Source: Arenibaculum pallidiluteum (GTDB lineage Bacteria; Pseudomonadota; Alphaproteobacteria; Azospirillales; Azospirillaceae). Taken from it: a DNA stretch of 64,000 nt. The notes under the pieces are model-generated. The model was given only the letters and a program-made list of their open reading frames with translations, searched no databases and was not told the DNA's origin. The DNA lies in the NCBI RefSeq assembly GCF_017355985.1, contig NZ_JAFIQU010000006.1, forward strand, positions 310,001 through 374,000, read 5' to 3'. Positions 1 to 8,365 of the stretch are shown in pieces. The first letter of the stretch is position 1; the number at the start of each line of letters is the position of its first letter. A program made the position numbers and the translations under genes.

Positions 1-44
1 GCTCCATGTTGTCCCTCAAGGGCGGCGACGACGTCGCCTTCTGA
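1..44 (+). CDS. 3' end of an unidentified coding sequence (partial)
   Basis: Reading from base 3, the frame gives the residues SMLSLKGGDDVAF and stops at TGA 42-44. The codons look coding (GGC GGC GAC GAC GTC GCC TTC), but only about 13 residues are inside the window. No family can be named. The gene would converge on the leftward dehydrogenase that ends at 246. Confidence 0.3.
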   Translation, partial: SMLSLKGGDDVAF

Positions 45-122
45 CCGAAGCCGTCCGCGATCGGCACGGGTCGTCAGCGGCCCGCGCCGGCGCGCGGGGG
101 CCGAGAGATACCCGCGCCGCCT

Positions 123-197
123 TCAGAACGAGCCGAACAGGGCCCCCAGGAGGATCACGGTGGCGAGCGCCAGGACCGGTCCCACCAGGGCGACCAT
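123..197 (-). other. Short hydrophobic reading frame behind the HpsN-type gene (possible gene remnant)
   Basis: From ATG 195-197 the minus strand encodes 24 residues, MVALVGPVLALATVILLGAL then FGSF, a single hydrophobic segment. The same frame is open back to the TAG stop of the upstream dehydrogenase, giving about 40 codons without a stop. The residues before the ATG (AQSYADVF) recall the C-terminal helix of DHA2-type MFS transporters, so this may be the tail of a deleted transporter gene. No good ribosome binding site was seen. It could also be chance, since GC-rich frames stay open easily. Confidence 0.25.
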
Positions 198-245
198 GAA
201 GACGTCGGCATAAGATTGGGCGGGGTGTGGGGCCGGCCCTCCCCG

Positions 246-1553
246 CTACTCAGCGGCGGTGGCGTAGGGCACGTTCCGGCCGCCGTAGCGGCGGACGCGG
301 ATATTGGCCTGCTCCGCGTGGCCTGCGAACCCCTCAAGCATGCACAGACGCGAGCAGTACGCGCCGATCATGGACGAGGCCTCGTCGGTCAGGACCCTCT
401 GATAGGTGCAGGTCTTCAGGAACTTGCCCACCCAGAGGCCGCCGGTGTAGCGCGCCGCCTTGTTGGTCGGCAGCGTGTGGTTGGTGCCGATCACCTTGTC
501 GCCGTAGGACACGTTGGTGCGCGGCCCCAGGAACAGCGCGCCGTAGTTGGTCATCCGCTCGAGGAAGTAGTCGGGGTCCCGCGTCATGACCTGGACATGC
601 TCCGAGGCGATGCGGTCCGCCTCGGCCACCATCTCCTCGTAGCTGTCGCAGACGATCACCTCGCCATAGTCCTGCCACGACTTCCGCGCGACCTCGGCCG
701 TCGGCAGGATGCCGAGCAGGCGCTCGACCTCCACCATGGTCTCCCGCGCGAGCTTCTCGGAATTGGTCAGCAGCACCGCGGGCGTGGTCGGGCCATGCTC
801 CGCCTGGCCCAGCAGGTCGGTGGCGCAGATCTCGCCGTCCACCGTGTCGTCAGCGATGATCAGCGTCTCGGTCGGGCCAGCGAGCAGGTCAATGCCCACC
901 CGCCCGAAGAGCTGCCGCTTGGCCTCGGCGACGTAGGCGTTTCCCGGCCCGACAATCATGTCGACGGGCTGGATCGTCTCCGTTCCCAGCGCCATGGCGC
1001 CCACGGCCTGGATACCCCCCAGGCAGTAGATCACGTCGGCGCCCGCCAGGTGCTGCGCCGCGACGATCGCGGGGGCCGGCCGGCCCTGGTAGGGCGGCGC
1101 GCAGGTGACGACGCGCCCGACGCCGGCGACCCGGGCGGTGATGACAGACATATGGGCGGAGGCGAGGAGCGGGTACTTGCCGCCGGGCACGTAGCAGCCG
1201 ACGGAGTTGACCGGAATGTTCCTGTGCCCGAGCACGATGCCGGGCAGCGTCTCCACCTCGAGGTCCTTCAGCGCCTCGCGCTGATGCCGGGCGAAGTTCC
1301 TGACCTGCTCCTGGGCGAAGCGGATGTCATCGAGATCCCTCGACGACAGCTCGGACAGGCAATCGCGGATCTCCTGGTCGGTCAGCCGGTAGTCGTCGCG
1401 GTCCCAACCATCGAATTTAACCGAGAGCTCCCGGACCGCGGCATCGCCCCGCGCCGCGATATCGGCCAGCGTACTTTCGACGATCGCGCGCACTTTGGCA
1501 TCGGCCTCGGCGATCAGGCCGGGATCACGACCTTGCTTGAGATAGCGGGCCAT
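246..1553 (-). CDS. Histidinol-dehydrogenase-superfamily protein, sulfopropanediol 3-dehydrogenase (HpsN) type
   Basis: 435 residues. NAD-dependent, Zn-containing dehydrogenase fold of the HisD superfamily. The metal and catalytic motifs are present: [27 protein letters not shown] and the late GHAEQANIR. The motifs [13 protein letters not shown] and [10 protein letters not shown] match HpsN, which oxidises (R)-2,3-dihydroxypropane-1-sulfonate to sulfolactate, better than biosynthetic HisD. No his genes are adjacent. The start at 1551-1553 is chosen because GGAAGGAGGATCCG sits directly before it; an upstream in-frame start would add 18 poorly conserved residues. The substrate is inferred; sulfonate transport or degradation genes may lie left of the window. 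Confidence 0.8.
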   Translation of the reverse strand: MARYLKQGRDPGLIAEADAKVRAIVESTLADIAARGDAAVRELSVKFDGWDRDDYRLTDQEIRDCLSELSSRDLDDIRFAQEQVRNFARHQREALKDLEVETLPGIVLGHRNIPVNSVGCYVPGGKYPLLASAHMSVITARVAGVGRVVTCAPPYQGRPAPAIVAAQHLAGADVIYCLGGIQAVGAMALGTETIQPVDMIVGPGNAYVAEAKRQLFGRVGIDLLAGPTETLIIADDTVDGEICATDLLGQAEHGPTTPAVLLTNSEKLARETMVEVERLLGILPTAEVARKSWQDYGEVIVCDSYEEMVAEADRIASEHVQVMTRDPDYFLERMTNYGALFLGPRTNVSYGDKVIGTNHTLPTNKAARYTGGLWVGKFLKTCTYQRVLTDEASSMIGAYCSRLCMLEGFAGHAEQANIRVRRYGGRNVPYATAAE

Positions 1554-1725
1554 CGGATCCTCCTTCCACGCGGACTGCGGGATGATGATCCTGGTTCCAA
1601 CATTCAATCGGCAGACAGATTGCGACCACGGCGGGATGATGATCCCGGCATACAGCGGGAGGCCCGCCCTGCCGGCAGCGGCGGAGCAGTCAGGCCGGGG
1701 TCGGACCGGCTGGAAGAAGGGGGGA

Positions 1726-1800
1726 TGGAGCGGGCGACCGGGATCGAACCGGCGACATTCAGCTTGGGAAGCTGACGTTCTACCGCTGAACTACGCCCGC
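1726..1800 (-). tRNA. tRNA-Gly (anticodon CCC)
   Basis: On the minus strand a 7-bp acceptor stem (GCGGGCG/CGCCCGC) encloses a D arm, an anticodon arm with 5-bp stem TCAGC/GCTGA and loop TTCCCAA, and a T arm containing GGTTCGATCCC. The anticodon is CCC, reading glycine GGG codons. The CCA end is encoded. Its promoter lies immediately upstream at 1812-1840. Confidence 0.95.
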
Positions 1801-1811
1801 GCTCCTGTGCG

Positions 1812-1840
1812 GTTATAGGGGAAGCCGCTCCGCCGTTCAA
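1812..1840 (-). promoter_or_regulatory. Sigma-70-type promoter of tRNA-Gly
   Basis: On the minus strand, TTGAAC (1840-1835), a 17-bp spacer and TATAAC (1817-1812) form a good housekeeping promoter. Transcription would begin at about 1805, a few bases before the tRNA 5' end at 1800. The -35 element overlaps the last codons of the acetyltransferase gene that ends at 1837. Confidence 0.7.
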
Positions 1841-2433
1841 GCCGGAGTGGCGACCGCCTGGCGCGCCCTGTCGATCACGGCCGCATCCGCCCCCAACGCA
1901 TCCGTTCCCGGCGCCTCCGCCCCCGGCAGCGGCCGGCCCGCCGGCCAGCGACCGAGCAGGCCGCCCGCGCCGGCCAGCCCGCCCGGAACCAGCTCCAGGC
2001 CCAGGAAGCGGCTCAGCTCCACCGGGCCCGGCATGGCCATGTCGCGCGTCAGCTCCCGCGTGAAGCCGAACCGGCTGTAATAGGGGGCGTCGCCCACCAG
2101 CAGCGTGCTGCGCCAGCCCAACTGCCGGGCGCGATCGAGGCCAGACAGGATCAGGGCGCCGCCGAGGCCGGTTCCCCGCCGGTGCGGCGCCACGGCGATC
2201 GGGCCCAGCAGCAGCGTCGGGGTGCGCCCGCCGATCAGGATCGGCCAGAAGCGGATGGTTCCGTCGAGCGCACCGGTGGCATCGTCCGTCGCGATCAGCG
2301 ACAGCTCGGGAACCGGCGCGACGCCCTCGCGCAGCCGATAGGCCGTCTTCGCGGTGCGGTGCGGGCCGAAGGACAGGTCGAGAAGAGCCTCGATGCCGTG
2401 GGCATGCTGCGGCAGTTCGAGCGCGATGTTCAT
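1837..2433 (-). CDS. GNAT-family N-acetyltransferase (YhbS-like)
   Basis: 198 residues. The acetyl-CoA binding motif A is visible as GPIAVAPHRRGTGLGGALI (about residues 77-95), followed by a GDAPYYSRFGF segment typical of YhbS-type acetyltransferases (COG3153). About 45 residues at the C-terminus are Ala/Gly/Pro-rich and poorly conserved. The acceptor is unknown. The gene lies directly upstream of tRNA-Gly on the same strand and its last codons overlap that tRNA's promoter, so read-through may add to tRNA transcription. Confidence 0.75.
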   Translation of the reverse strand: MNIALELPQHAHGIEALLDLSFGPHRTAKTAYRLREGVAPVPELSLIATDDATGALDGTIRFWPILIGGRTPTLLLGPIAVAPHRRGTGLGGALILSGLDRARQLGWRSTLLVGDAPYYSRFGFTRELTRDMAMPGPVELSRFLGLELVPGGLAGAGGLLGRWPAGRPLPGAEAPGTDALGADAAVIDRARQAVATPA

Positions 2434-2862
2434 GTCAGAAGGACTTTCCCGGCAAGGAGCATGGAGAAGCGGCGCTTGCGCCGCTGCCGGGTCGAGCCGG
2501 GCCCTTCAGCCCCCGCAACCCCAAGCCTCGGCGCGCCGCAGGGCGACCGCACGGACCGCATTGAGCGGACCGTCGATCCCTCGTCGTCGCAGGACGCACG
2601 GGCTTGACATGGACAGGGTCCCGAACAGTTTCAGGCGGGGTTCATATAGCATCGATGTCCCCCGGCTTGAAGAGACATGCATGGGGCGGCGAGCCGGCAG
2701 CAGCCGGCCAGAGGCAGGCGTGACATCAAACTCCCGTGAACCGTTACATTTTCGCCATGCCGATGTCTGGCTGCCGGTTCAGCCCTGGGCTAGCCTGCAC
2801 GACGGAGCGGGGTCCGGAAGGAGGAATGCGACCGGAATGGCGCGACGGGGATCGGCCGGACG
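2434..2862. other. 429-bp spacer between divergent genes
   Basis: This region separates the leftward acetyltransferase from the rightward ABC importer. Several frames are open across it, but none has recognisable protein features or a good start. In particular I do not find a binding-protein gene for the importer. No TPP riboswitch signature was recognised. A TTGACA hexamer at 2604-2609 has no convincing -10 partner at 16-18 bp. Confidence 0.4.
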
Positions 2863-4638
2863 ATGACCGGCCTAATTCAGGAGGCTTTCCGCGCCGCCGT
2901 CGCCGCGGGCCGCAGGGCCGCCCGGCAATCGGTCTCCTCCTCAACGGGCCGGCCGAGGGGCCTGTCGTGGATTCCCGCGCTGACGCTGGGGCTGTTCCTC
3001 GGCCCGATCCTGGCGGGGCTCGCGGGCACGCTGCTTCCCGCCTTCGGAGTGCTGCCGGTGCTGGGTGCCACCGAGCCCGGCCTCCATCCGTGGCGCGCCC
3101 TGGCGGCGGCGCCCGGAGTGGGTGGCGCGGTCGCGGCCAGCCTGGTCAGCGGCATCGGCTCGACCCTCCTGGCGCTGCTGATCGCCATGGCTGCAGTGGG
3201 GGCGGCTGGCGGAACCCGCGCCGCCCGCGTGCTGCGCGCCGGCCTCGCGCCACTGCTGGCACTGCCCCACGCGGCCTTCGCCATCGGCTTCGCCTTCCTG
3301 GCGGCGCCATCCGGCTGGATCGTGCGGCTGCTCTCGCCCTGGGCGACGGGCTGGACCTACCCTCCGGACATCGCGCTGGTTCAGGATCCCGGGGCGATCG
3401 CCCTGACCCTGGCGCTGGCGCTGAAGGAGGCGCCGTTCCTGGTCCTGATGCTGCTCGCCGCACTCGGCCAGGTGCCGGCGGGCCGCACGCTGACGGTGGC
3501 ACGCTGCATGGGCTATGGCCCCGTTCAGGCCTGGCTGAAGGCCGTCCTTCCGCTGGTCTGGCCACAGATGCGGCTGCCGGTCTACGCGGTGCTCGCCTAT
3601 TCCCTGTCGGTCGTCGACATGGCCATGGTGCTGGGTCCCACCACGCCGCCGACGCTTGCGGTGCTGGTCCTGCGCTGGTTCGGCGATCCGGACCTGACGC
3701 TGCGCCTGCAGGCCGCCGCGGGGGCCTGCCTGCAGCTTCTGCTGGTGGTGGGGGCCATCGCGGGCCTGCGCATGGCCGAGGCCGCCATCGGGCGGCTGGC
3801 CCGACCCTGGCTCGTCGGCGGGGCGCGCGGCGGTCCGGGGCGGGCGGCGCAGGCCGCCGGGGCCGCCGCCGCTGGGGCGGTGCTGGCGGCCGCGATCGGC
3901 GCGGTGCTGGCTCTGGCGGTCTGGTCCCTGGCCCTGCGCTGGCGCTTTCCCGACATGCTGCCCGCCGCCTGGTCGCTGGACGCCTGGTCCCGCGCGCTGC
4001 CGGGCCTCGCCCGCCCGCTTGCGAACACCCTCGCGGCCGGCGCTGCGGCGACGGTGGTGGCGCTGGCGCTGGCGCTGGGCTGCCTCGAGCACGAGCGGCG
4101 CGCGGGGGTGCGCCCCGCCGCCGGCGGCCTGTGGCTGCTCTACCTGCCGCTACTGGTGCCGCAGGTCGGTTTCCTGTTCGGCGTGCAGGTTCTGCTGGTC
4201 TCGACCGGCCTGGATGGGACCTGGCCCGCCCTGGTGTGGAGCCACCTGCTCTTCGTGCTGCCCTACGTCTTCCTGTCCATGGCCGATCCCTGGCGCAGCC
4301 TGGACGAACGCTACGACCGGGCCGCGGCCTGCCTGGGAGCGCGGCCGGCCCGGGTCTTCTGGCGCGTGCGCCTGCCGCTGCTGCGCCGCGTCGTGCTCGG
4401 CGCGGCGGCCATCGGATTCTCCGTCTCGGTCGCTCAGTACCTGCCGACGGTCTTCGCCGGGGCCGGAAGGCTGCCGACCCTGACGACCGAGGCCGTAGCC
4501 CTCGCCGCGGGGTCGGACCGGCGCGTCCTGGCGGTCACCGCCTTCGCCCAGGCGGTGCTGCCCCTGGCCGGCTTCGCCCTGGCGCTTGCCCTGGGGCGGC
4601 GGCGCGCCATGCGCCGGTGGATGGGGCGCGCGGCATGA
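2863..4638 (+). CDS. ynjC: Fused-domain ABC transporter permease, YnjC type
   Basis: 591 residues, an inner-membrane permease made of two binding-protein-dependent transport domains fused head to tail, with hydrophobic helices from about residue 38 to 570. Each half carries the EAA-loop type segment (near ARCMGYGPVQAWLKAVLPL and AAACLGARPARVFWRVRLPL). The two-permease fusion and the partner ATPase match E. coli YnjC/YnjD, a poorly characterised importer related to the thiamine and ferric ABC families. ATG 2863 is the first start in frame. The stop overlaps the ATPase start by 4 bp (ATGA), so the two are translationally coupled. The usual periplasmic binding protein YnjB is not adjacent. Confidence 0.8.
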   Translation: MTGLIQEAFRAAVAAGRRAARQSVSSSTGRPRGLSWIPALTLGLFLGPILAGLAGTLLPAFGVLPVLGATEPGLHPWRALAAAPGVGGAVAASLVSGIGSTLLALLIAMAAVGAAGGTRAARVLRAGLAPLLALPHAAFAIGFAFLAAPSGWIVRLLSPWATGWTYPPDIALVQDPGAIALTLALALKEAPFLVLMLLAALGQVPAGRTLTVARCMGYGPVQAWLKAVLPLVWPQMRLPVYAVLAYSLSVVDMAMVLGPTTPPTLAVLVLRWFGDPDLTLRLQAAAGACLQLLLVVGAIAGLRMAEAAIGRLARPWLVGGARGGPGRAAQAAGAAAAGAVLAAAIGAVLALAVWSLALRWRFPDMLPAAWSLDAWSRALPGLARPLANTLAAGAAATVVALALALGCLEHERRAGVRPAAGGLWLLYLPLLVPQVGFLFGVQVLLVSTGLDGTWPALVWSHLLFVLPYVFLSMADPWRSLDERYDRAAACLGARPARVFWRVRLPLLRRVVLGAAAIGFSVSVAQYLPTVFAGAGRLPTLTTEAVALAAGSDRRVLAVTAFAQAVLPLAGFALALALGRRRAMRRWMGRAA

Positions 4639-5288
4639 GCGCCACGTCCGGACTCGTCCTCGAACGCGTCGCCCTGCGGCTGGGAGGCCGGCGCCTGCTG
4701 GGCCCGCTGGACCTGACGGTCGAGCCCGGACGCGTCGCCGTCCTGATGGGCCCCAGCGGGTCCGGAAAGTCGAGCCTGTTGGCCTTCCTCTGCGGCACGC
4801 TCGATCCCGCCTTCGTGGTCGAGGGAAGCGCCTGGCTCGGCGGCCGGGCGCTGGCGCCGCTCCCGCCCGAGCGCCGGCGCATCGGGATCCTGTTCCAGGA
4901 CGACCTCCTGTTCCCGCACCTTTCCGTCGGGGAGAACCTGGCCTTCGGCCTGCCGTCCGGCCTGCGCGGGGCGGAGCGCCGGGCCCGGATCGAGGCGGCG
5001 CTGGCCGATGCCGGCCTTCAGGGCTTCGCCGGCAGGGATCCCGCGACGCTGTCGGGCGGGCAGCGGGCGCGGGCGGCGCTGCTGCGCACGCTGCTTTCGG
5101 AGCCGGCGGCCTTGCTGCTGGACGAGCCCTTCTCCAAACTGGATGCCGATCTGCGGGCGCGGTTCCGCGCCTTCGTCTTCGACCATGCGCGGCGGCAGCG
5201 ACTGCCGACGCTGCTGGTCACACACGATCCCGCTGACGCGGTCGAGGCCGACGGCCCGTGCCTGACGCTGGACGCCGCCGGAGACTGA
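4635..5288 (+). CDS. ynjD: ABC transporter ATP-binding protein, YnjD type
   Basis: 217 residues, the cytoplasmic ATPase partner of the upstream permease. Walker A is GPSGSGKSS, the signature is LSGGQRARAALLR, Walker B is ALLLDEP, and the switch histidine lies in LLVTHDP. The stretches IGILFQDDLLFPHLSVG and LSGGQRARAALLR closely follow E. coli YnjD. Translation starts inside the permease stop codon. The transported substrate cannot be read from the sequence. Confidence 0.85.
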   Translation: MSATSGLVLERVALRLGGRRLLGPLDLTVEPGRVAVLMGPSGSGKSSLLAFLCGTLDPAFVVEGSAWLGGRALAPLPPERRRIGILFQDDLLFPHLSVGENLAFGLPSGLRGAERRARIEAALADAGLQGFAGRDPATLSGGQRARAALLRTLLSEPAALLLDEPFSKLDADLRARFRAFVFDHARRQRLPTLLVTHDPADAVEADGPCLTLDAAGD

Positions 5289-5295
5289 GCCCGGC

Positions 5296-5784
5296 ATGCC
5301 GCCTTCGCGCCCCGAACCATCCCCGACCGTGGAGCCGGTCCCGGCCCCGGCTCCGGCAGCGACGATCCACCCCATGACCGCGGCCGATGCGGATGCCGTG
5401 GCGGACCTTCTCGGCCAGCTCGGCTATCCCTTAGCGGTCGCGGAGGTGCGCGAACGCTTCCTGCACCTCGCGCAGGGGGACGACCAGCTCCTGCTGGTGG
5501 CGAAGGCCGGCGGGCGCGTCACGGGCTTCCTGCACGCCTTCGCGATGGCGAGCCTGCACGCGCCGCCTCGCGCCTATGTCCAGAGCCTCACCGTCGACGA
5601 GGCCGCGCGCGGGAGCGGCGTTGGGGCTGCACTGATGGAAGCGGCCGAGACCTGGGCGCGTGCCCGCGGCCTCGCGGCCTGTACCCTGCACTCCCAGCTC
5701 CATCGCGAGGGCGCGCACCGCTTCTACGCCCGTCTCGGCTATGTCGAAAAGAAACGCTCGGCCTACTTCGTGAAAGCACTATAG
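5296..5784 (+). CDS. GNAT-family N-acetyltransferase
   Basis: 162 residues with a full GNAT core: N-terminal IHPMTAADADAVADLLGQLG, motif A VDEAARGSGVGAALMEAAE (about residues 97-115), and motif B with HREGAHRFYARLGY near the end. The Pro-rich first 25 residues may not be translated; an internal ATG at 5374 is an alternative start. It follows ynjD by 7 bp and may be co-transcribed. The substrate is unknown. Confidence 0.75.
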   Translation: MPPSRPEPSPTVEPVPAPAPAATIHPMTAADADAVADLLGQLGYPLAVAEVRERFLHLAQGDDQLLLVAKAGGRVTGFLHAFAMASLHAPPRAYVQSLTVDEAARGSGVGAALMEAAETWARARGLAACTLHSQLHREGAHRFYARLGYVEKKRSAYFVKAL

Positions 5785-5840
5785 TAGCTGGTCTTGTGAG
5801 CACTGAGCCGTCCTGCCGCGGCCGGCCTGTTCGAGGAGAA

Positions 5841-6269
5841 ATGGGAAAACCCAAGCTCAGGACCCAGTACGCCGCGGTCCCCTACCGCCTCGAGGGCAAC
5901 CGCGTCCAGGTGATGCTGGTGACCTCCCGCGAGACGCGGCGCTGGGTCATTCCCAAGGGCTGGCCGGAGTCCGGGCTGGAGCCGCACGAACTCGCCGCCA
6001 GGGAAGCGTACGAAGAGGCCGGGCTGGTCGGGCGCCCCTCGCCGACGCCCTTCGGATATTTCGAATACGACAAGCGGCTGGACTCCGGGCGCGAGGTGCC
6101 GTGCCGCGTCGAGGCCTACCTCCTGGAGGTCGAGCGCGAGCTCGACGACTGGCCCGAGCGCGGCCAGCGCGAGCGCCGGTGGATGTCGCCGGGACAGGCC
6201 GCGATGCTGGTCGAGGAGGGCGGCCTCGTCTCCATGCTGCTGCGCCTGGCCCAGCCCATGGAGCGCTGA
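5841..6269 (+). CDS. Nudix hydrolase
   Basis: 142 residues. The Nudix box is [20 protein letters not shown] followed by EEAG, close to GX5EX7REUXEEXGU and most like the diphosphoinositol/diadenosine polyphosphate hydrolase branch (PKGWP). The core REAYEEAG is intact, but the first consensus Glu position is Leu, as in related alphaproteobacterial proteins. The ATG at 5841 is chosen because GAGGAGAA precedes it; a GTG at 5796 would add 15 residues without a ribosome site. The reaction is hydrolysis of a nucleoside or inositol polyphosphate; the substrate is not determinable. Confidence 0.8.
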   Translation: MGKPKLRTQYAAVPYRLEGNRVQVMLVTSRETRRWVIPKGWPESGLEPHELAAREAYEEAGLVGRPSPTPFGYFEYDKRLDSGREVPCRVEAYLLEVERELDDWPERGQRERRWMSPGQAAMLVEEGGLVSMLLRLAQPMER

Positions 6270-6376
6270 TTTCGGGTGCGTGCCCCGCCTGCTGCCCTCC
6301 TGCCGGACGCCATGCCTGGACAAGGGGCAGACGGGTTCCTAACTTGTCGGAACATCGGTGCGACCGCGGCTCCGGC

Positions 6377-6769
6377 ATGTACAGCAAGACCACACGCTCC
6401 ATCACCGTGACGGTTCGTCCGGCCTATCTCGACGGGCAGTCCTCGCCGGCCGAGGCTCATTACGTCTGGGCCTATCACGTGCGCATCGAGAATGTCGGCC
6501 GCGAGACGGTCCAGCTGAAGACGCGCTACTGGCGCATCACCGACTGCCACGGCCGGGTCCAGGAAGTCCGCGGGCCGGGCGTGGTCGGCGAGCAGCCGGT
6601 CCTGCATCCCGGCGAGGCCTTCGAATATACCAGCGGCACCCCCCTGTCCGCGCCCTCGGGAATCATGGTCGGCGCCTACCAGATGGAGACGGCCGCCGGC
6701 GAGAGCTTCGAGGTCGAGATCCCGGCTTTCTCGCTCGACAGCCCGCACCAGGAGGTTCGGCTCAACTGA
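6377..6769 (+). CDS. apaG: ApaG family protein
   Basis: 130 residues, the usual ApaG length, a single immunoglobulin-like beta-sandwich domain (DUF525). Typical segments are [53 protein letters not shown] and the C-terminal EIPAFSLD. ApaG is linked to Co2+ resistance and Mg2+ efflux in enterics, though its molecular function is not settled. ATG 6377 gives the standard N-terminus. It stands alone between the Nudix gene and folE. Confidence 0.9.
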   Translation: MYSKTTRSITVTVRPAYLDGQSSPAEAHYVWAYHVRIENVGRETVQLKTRYWRITDCHGRVQEVRGPGVVGEQPVLHPGEAFEYTSGTPLSAPSGIMVGAYQMETAAGESFEVEIPAFSLDSPHQEVRLN

Positions 6770-6876
6770 CCCCGGAGCGGACGATCCGTGTGACCGAGCT
6801 TGACCCGCGGGCCCGCGGGCGCAATATCCATTAAGCTCGCCCGAAAGAGTAAGACCCTTCCTGAAAGGATGAAGCT

Positions 6877-7539
6877 GTGACCGCGCCCAATTCCCCGGCC
6901 AGCGCCGAAATCGTCGCGGAGCCCGCCCAGCAGAGGCGCGGCGGCGCGCCGGCTCAGCGGCCCACGCGGGCCGAAGCCGAGCAGGCGGTGCGGACCCTGC
7001 TGCTGTGGGCCGGTGACGATCCGGACCGGGAAGGGCTGCGCGGAACCCCCGACCGCGTCGTGCGCTCCTACGAGGAGTTCTTCGCGGGCTACAAGGTCGA
7101 TCCCGTTGCCATCCTGCAGCGCACCTTCGAGGAGGTCGAGGGTTACGACGAGATGGTCGTGCTGCGCGACATCCGGTTCGAATCCTATTGCGAGCACCAC
7201 ATGGTGCCGATCATCGGCAAGGCTCATGTCGCCTACCTGCCGCGCCATCGGGTCGTCGGCATCAGCAAGCTCGCCCGGATCGTCGAGGCCTATGCCAAGC
7301 GCCTGCAGATCCAGGAGAAGATGACGGCCCAGATCGCCAACACCATCGACGAGGTGCTGCAGCCCCAGGGCGTCGCCGTCGTGGTCGAGGGCGAGCACCA
7401 GTGCATGACGACCCGCGGCGTCCACAAGCATGGCGTCGCCATGGTCACCAGCCGCATGCTCGGGGTGTTCCGCAACAATCCGGATACGCGGCGCGAGTTC
7501 CTCTCCATCATCGGGAAACCCAGCGCCGCGATCGGCTGA
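6877..7539 (+). CDS. folE: GTP cyclohydrolase I
   Basis: 220 residues. It converts GTP to 7,8-dihydroneopterin triphosphate, the first step of folate synthesis, in the cytosol as a decamer. The zinc-binding and active-site motifs are intact: [40 protein letters not shown] and [14 protein letters not shown]. The GTG start at 6877 follows GAAAGGATGAAGCT. The first 35 residues are an Ala/Pro-rich extension common in this group. No other folate gene is adjacent, and no riboswitch was seen in the 107-bp leader. Confidence 0.95.
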   Translation: MTAPNSPASAEIVAEPAQQRRGGAPAQRPTRAEAEQAVRTLLLWAGDDPDREGLRGTPDRVVRSYEEFFAGYKVDPVAILQRTFEEVEGYDEMVVLRDIRFESYCEHHMVPIIGKAHVAYLPRHRVVGISKLARIVEAYAKRLQIQEKMTAQIANTIDEVLQPQGVAVVVEGEHQCMTTRGVHKHGVAMVTSRMLGVFRNNPDTRREFLSIIGKPSAAIG

Positions 7540-7576
7540 AGCCGGGTGCCGTCCCGGGCACGCTCCACAGGAATGC

Positions 7577-7768
7577 TCAGAACTTGGGCGTGCCCGGCCG
7601 GCGCGGCTCCTCGAGGCCTTGGCCGCCCGTCCCCTCCGCCGGGTGGATCGAAGGCGAATGGACCGGCCCTTCGGGCCTGTCGCGCTCCTCGACGTCGTCG
7701 TGCTCCTCCGCCAGGGGATCCTGGCCTGGTCCCCTGTGGGGGACGGGTTCCGCCTTGTCCTTGACCAT
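7577..7768 (-). CDS. Small hydrophilic hypothetical protein (63 aa)
   Basis: 63 residues starting MVKDKAEPVPHRGPGQ and ending EEPRRPGTPKF. It is rich in Pro, Glu, Asp and Arg with a central acidic cluster (LAEEHDDVEERD), has no cysteine and no membrane segment, and looks intrinsically disordered. The start at 7766-7768 has GGGATGG about 4-10 bases upstream. A longer in-frame version to 7972 exists but would cross the palindrome and repeat at 7825-7860. It diverges from the 140-residue unknown at 7938. I do not recognise the family. Confidence 0.5.
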   Translation of the reverse strand: MVKDKAEPVPHRGPGQDPLAEEHDDVEERDRPEGPVHSPSIHPAEGTGGQGLEEPRRPGTPKF

Positions 7769-7824
7769 TACGCCATCCCGGCTGCTGCGATCCCGGTGAC
7801 CTCCCGGGGAATGCGGGGTCAACA

Positions 7825-7860
7825 GCGCCGCGCGGCGCCGCGTTGCGTTGCGTTGCGTTG
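7825..7860. repeat. 14-bp palindrome followed by CGTTG x4 tandem repeat
   Basis: GCGCCGCGCGGCGC (7825-7838) is a perfect palindrome. Two bases later four exact copies of CGTTG occupy 7841-7860. Both lie in the spacer between divergent small genes starting at 7768 (minus) and 7938 (plus). A 5-bp unit in a promoter-length spacer could change copy number by slippage. Confidence 0.85.
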
Positions 7861-7937
7861 GGCCCTTCGGTGCTGCCACGGGACGGCCGCCGGACGAAGC
7901 TGTTGTCCCTTCGAGAGGCAGCAGGAGGCGCCGCAGC

Positions 7938-8360
7938 ATGGCCATCGCCAACGTCCGGGATCCCGCGAGCATCGCGGCGGTCTATCCGCCCGAGGCCTTC
8001 GACCGCGACGCGCGGGCCAACGCGGCGCCCGAGGCCACGTCCCATCGCGGGCTGCGGATCCTATCCCCGCCGGACGGCGCCGGCGACTTCGAGGTCGAGC
8101 CGGCCCGTCACGACGTCGGCGAGATCGCCGACGATCCCTTCATGGCCTTCGTTTGCCCGTTCCTGCAGGAAACCGGCGCCGAGCTCCTGAAGAACGACAC
8201 GGCCTATGGCGGCCCGCTGGACGCCGGGGCGCCGCGCCTCGACCCCGCCGAGCGCTACCGCGCCTTCCTGGAGGAGGTGGTGGAGGCCGCGCGAACCCTG
8301 CGCCCGCGCGACCGCATCAACCTGGACGACCCGCGGCTGCGCGGGTTCCGCGGCGGCTGA
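7938..8360 (+). CDS. Conserved-looking hypothetical protein (140 aa)
   Basis: 140 residues, soluble and acidic, with no signal peptide. The start at 7938 is supported by AGGAGGCGCCGCAGC directly upstream. A first part (residues 1-60) is mixed and Pro-rich; a second part, FMAFVCPFLQETGAELLKND then DPAERYRAFLEEVVEAARTL, looks helical. Codon use resembles that of the surrounding genes. It converges on the lipoprotein gene, leaving only 5 bp. I do not recognise the family. Confidence 0.6.
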   Translation: MAIANVRDPASIAAVYPPEAFDRDARANAAPEATSHRGLRILSPPDGAGDFEVEPARHDVGEIADDPFMAFVCPFLQETGAELLKNDTAYGGPLDAGAPRLDPAERYRAFLEEVVEAARTLRPRDRINLDDPRLRGFRGG

Positions 8361-8365
8361 GGCCC

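Noticed and set aside
1604-1840. 78-codon minus-strand frame over tRNA-Gly
   Set aside because: It is open only because it crosses the tRNA; the residues are tRNA-derived and no start signal is present.
2434-2862. TPP riboswitch before the YnjC/YnjD importer
   Set aside because: The importer resembles thiamine transporters, but no THI-box CTGAGA motif pair was found.
2736-4634. 850-codon plus-strand frame running into ynjD
   Set aside because: It reads the ynjC gene in the wrong frame; only the last 217 codons are a real protein with their own ATG.
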